Positions 5,397 through 7,349 of a stretch of DNA of 7,349 nucleotides are shown piece after piece. The stretch is from positions 1 to 7,349 of the forward strand of contig JBLIOL010000282.1 of assembly GCA_047639615.1 (NCBI GenBank), in the 5' to 3' direction. The notes beneath the pieces are model-generated. The model was not told the DNA's origin. It ran no database searches and saw only the letters and a list, made by a program, of their open reading frames with translations. The DNA comes from CAYWNK01 sp047639615. GTDB lineage: Bacteria; Planctomycetota; UBA1135; GCA-002686595. Each line of letters opens with the position of its first letter. The first letter of the stretch is position 1. A program made the position numbers and the translations under genes.

Positions 5397-6856
5397 CGCG
5401 GCACCCACCACTCGGCGGGTGCGGCGGCGATACCTGTGACGGGCAGCATGCGCGGGCCGTCCGGGAAGAGGCGCTCGCTCATGATCAGGTGCGCAGCGAA
5501 GAGCTCGCGTGCAGGGCCACTCATGCTCTCGACGTCGTCCAGGATGACCACCGAGTAGCGCCGCCTTGCGAGGGCTTCGCGCAATTCCTGCACCATGCTC
5601 ACGCCCCACTGCCCGTCGCCGCTAGCGGAGAGATCTAGGATCGTCATCCAGTGTGCGCTGGGCTGCTTGCCCGCCATGCGCGCTAACTCCGGATGGGCCG
5701 GAATGTAGACCTCGCCGGGAACCTCAGCGATGCGCGCCACGAGCGCCTCGCCGGCGGCGCGGTCCTCCGCGGAAGGCACGCGCGTTTTGGGCCCAGCAGC
5801 AAAGAGCAGCATTTGCAGCAAGAGCAAACCCACGACGAGCTTGCCCTTGCGCCCAAACTCCGGCGCGTTCTCAAGGCTGCCCACGCACTGACCGGCCAGG
5901 AGCGCCACCGCTACCAACATCGGCAAGAGCACGTTGTCGTAGCCGCCGATGTGCGCGCGTCCTGCCCAAGCGGCAATCAGCAAGCCGAGCACCAGCGCGA
6001 GAGCGCCGCTATTCCATGCGCGCCTGAAGACTCCGCCCGCAAGCACCGTCGCCACGCAAGCGGGCAGCAACCAGGGCATGTCATCGCGCCAGAAGCCGCG
6101 CACACCCGGCACGAACCAGGGATGCTCGCGCAGCACTTCGAAGATATGAAAATGTAGCCACTCGCCGCACTGCGCGCGCAGCAGAAGCCAAACGCTGAGC
6201 AGCAGCGTGCTGCAGCAGGCTAGGGCTAGGGCACCCGCTCGCGGTGCGCGCAGTAGCAGCGCTAGGAACACGAGCCCGACCGGTGCGGCCGCGCTCTGTT
6301 TCGCCAGGCAAGCGGCGGCGCCCAACAGCCCAGCGCTGAGAGCCGCGACCTTCTTCGGTTGACCCTGCTGCAGGACAAAGCAAGCCATGACCAAGCCCAG
6401 GTAGAGCGCATCGTTGCGCGCCACATCCAGAAAGGCGCCGGCCCAGGCATGACCCGCGCAAAGCACGCCGATAGCCACGAGACCACCGAGGCGCGAATGA
6501 GGTGCATGCGCTTCGCCACGCCGCGCGGCGATCGCGAGACACACGAAGAGCAGCGCCGTACCCAGCAGCGACACGATGCGCAGGCTGGGCAAGCCCTCGC
6601 CCAAGAGCCACTGGGCCACAGCGCCGCACCAGGCAAACAGCGGCGGGTAGGGCAAGGCCGTGAAGGCCAGACCCGGCTCCATGTAGAGCGGCTCCCCCGC
6701 CAGCACGCGCTCCGCATGCATCTGCATGGCGCCCTCGATCCACTCCAGGGCGAAGGGATGCGCCACGCGCTGAACCACCGCCCAAAGCCAGAGCCCCAGC
6801 GCCACAAAGGACACTAGGGCTAGGGTGATACGGAGGGCCGTAGGCAGCGGGCGCAT
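5390..6856 (-). CDS. Polytopic GT-C glycosyltransferase-like membrane protein (family 39 / ArnT-like)
   Basis: The 488-residue product has about ten hydrophobic segments between residues 9 and 345, then a soluble C-terminal region of about 130 residues. The N-terminal layout is that of GT-C enzymes: one helix (about 9-28), then an outside loop with acidic residues (HPFALEWIEGAM, E38 and E41), LAGEPLYMEPG and a YPPLFAW segment. Later come DVARNDALYLGL and a LAKQSAA stretch, also common in these proteins. Such enzymes move a sugar from a polyprenyl-phosphate carrier to lipid, glycan or protein on the outer face of the inner membrane. Donor and acceptor cannot be read here. The usual Asp-Glu pair of the first loop is replaced by a Glu-Trp-Ile-Glu arrangement. 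The ATG at 6856 directly precedes the first helix and has no Shine-Dalgarno. It lies 19 bases after the partial upstream gene and ends 3 bases from the convergent sulfatase-fold gene. Confidence 0.82.
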   Translation of the reverse strand: MRPLPTALRITLALVSFVALGLWLWAVVQRVAHPFALEWIEGAMQMHAERVLAGEPLYMEPGLAFTALPYPPLFAWCGAVAQWLLGEGLPSLRIVSLLGTALLFVCLAIAARRGEAHAPHSRLGGLVAIGVLCAGHAWAGAFLDVARNDALYLGLVMACFVLQQGQPKKVAALSAGLLGAAACLAKQSAAAPVGLVFLALLLRAPRAGALALACCSTLLLSVWLLLRAQCGEWLHFHIFEVLREHPWFVPGVRGFWRDDMPWLLPACVATVLAGGVFRRAWNSGALALVLGLLIAAWAGRAHIGGYDNVLLPMLVAVALLAGQCVGSLENAPEFGRKGKLVVGLLLLQMLLFAAGPKTRVPSAEDRAAGEALVARIAEVPGEVYIPAHPELARMAGKQPSAHWMTILDLSASGDGQWGVSMVQELREALARRRYSVVILDDVESMSGPARELFAAHLIMSERLFPDGPRMLPVTGIAAAPAEWWVPRE

Positions 6857-6875
6857 GGCGCCAGTATTGCTCGGC

Positions 6876-7349
6876 TTACTCTCCGGCGGGCTCGAATTCG
6901 ACGCTCCAGGTCAGAGTGCCCTCGATCGGCGTGCGACTCTCGAAAGTGGGTCCGGGAAGGGACTCATCGCGCAGGAGGCGCATGGTGCCCTGCATGCGCG
7001 CGTCGAGGGTGATTGAGATCAGGTGGCCGGACTTAGCATCCCAGATTAGCTCGCCGTCAAGTTCGAGGTCCTGCTCCATGCTAATGGTCGCCTCGCCGTC
7101 GGTGATCGGAATGTCGACGAGCTGGGTCAGCATACGAGTGGTCCAGACGATGTCGCCGGAGATGCTCACTTCGATGCGCTCAGCATCCTCGGAGCTCGTG
7201 CGACGGAACTTCAAGTCGCCGCCATAAAGGGCTGCTAGGGCCTCGTCTTCTGCGGAATCCCCAGTCCATTCCAAGGAGAGCTCGCCGCCCGGTTCGACGA
7301 GTTGCGCGAAGGCGGCGCCGGGGAGGCTCCAACGTTTGCTGCCAGCCTC
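6876..7349 (-). CDS. C-terminal part of an unidentified beta-rich protein (5' end outside window)
   Basis: One minus-strand frame is open from the right edge to a TAA at 6876-6878, giving 157 residues without a start in a credible place. An in-frame TTG at 7274 could be mistaken for the start, but the 25 codons upstream of it read smoothly (EAGSKRWSLPGAAFAQLVEPGGELS) with the same codon use, so the gene continues beyond the window. The visible part is acidic, has no cysteine and no membrane helix, and alternates hydrophobic and polar residues in short stretches (RIEVSISGDIVW, ATISMEQDLELDGELIWD, HLISITLDARMQGTMRL, GTLTWSVEFEP). This suggests a run of beta strands, as in an exported beta-barrel or sandwich protein. 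I do not recognise the family. It lies 19 bases upstream of the glycosyltransferase-like gene on the same strand and is probably cotranscribed with it. Confidence 0.75.
   Translation of the reverse strand, partial: EAGSKRWSLPGAAFAQLVEPGGELSLEWTGDSAEDEALAALYGGDLKFRRTSSEDAERIEVSISGDIVWTTRMLTQLVDIPITDGEATISMEQDLELDGELIWDAKSGHLISITLDARMQGTMRLLRDESLPGPTFESRTPIEGTLTWSVEFEPAGE

Noticed and set aside
6081..6785. 234-codon minus-strand open frame inside the glycosyltransferase-like gene
   Set aside because: Arg/Gly/Ala-rich out-of-frame shadow of a clear polytopic membrane protein.
6220..6825. Telomere-like 12-base repeat CTAGGGCTAGGG at 6220-6231 and 6814-6825
   Set aside because: On the coding strand both copies encode Leu-Ala-Leu with CTA codons inside membrane helices of one gene, so codon choice in hydrophobic segments explains them.
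6876..7274. A complete 132-residue gene starting at the TTG at 7274
   Set aside because: The same frame continues without a stop to the window edge with matching codon use, so the gene is better read as partial.
1..7349. Many CTAG tetranucleotides (about two dozen by eye), a word that is often rare in bacteria
   Set aside because: The number is about what base composition predicts, and several sit in Leu CTA codons or TAG stops. It describes the genome but is not a local feature.

Overview
This is a GC-rich window (roughly two thirds G+C by eye) from a bacterial chromosome. Eight protein-coding genes are supported, two of them cut by the window edges. No RNA gene, insertion sequence, CRISPR array or phage gene was seen. 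The lineage cannot be proven from this sequence. A GC-rich Planctomycetota or a similar environmental Gram-negative would fit the lipoprotein sulfatase-fold enzyme, the family-39-like membrane glycosyltransferase, the poorly characterised small membrane proteins, the weak Shine-Dalgarno signals and the frequent TAG stops. That assignment is inference.

Layout from left to right: the last 24 codons of an unidentified plus-strand gene end at 76, facing the 3' end of larC (97-1323, minus). LarC lies downstream of comF (1353-2099, minus), which lies downstream of a three-helix membrane protein of unknown function (2145-2789, minus). These three genes are close and co-directional (29 and 45 bases apart) and look like one operon read leftwards. 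A 228-base gap (2790-3017) with short repeats and a hairpin separates this operon from a divergent plus-strand pair. That pair is a small two-helix membrane protein (3018-3419) and, overlapping it by four bases (ATGA), a lipoprotein with an alkaline-phosphatase/sulfatase-fold domain (3416-5386). Three bases after its stop lies the stop of a convergent minus-strand gene, a polytopic GT-C glycosyltransferase-like protein (5390-6856). Upstream of it by 19 bases is the 3' part of a beta-rich protein gene that runs off the right edge (6876-7349).

LarC belongs to nickel-pincer nucleotide cofactor synthesis, acting on the cytoplasmic product of LarB and LarE. ComF is a phosphoribosyltransferase-fold protein linked to DNA uptake in some bacteria. 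The sulfatase-fold lipoprotein and the glycosyltransferase-like protein both point to the cell envelope, but they are on opposite strands and need not work together. I see no clear new multi-gene system. The points most worth a second look are the sulfatase-fold enzyme with threonine at the nucleophile position, the two uncharacterised membrane proteins with their structured shared upstream region, and the intact larC placed behind comF with no other lar gene in view.
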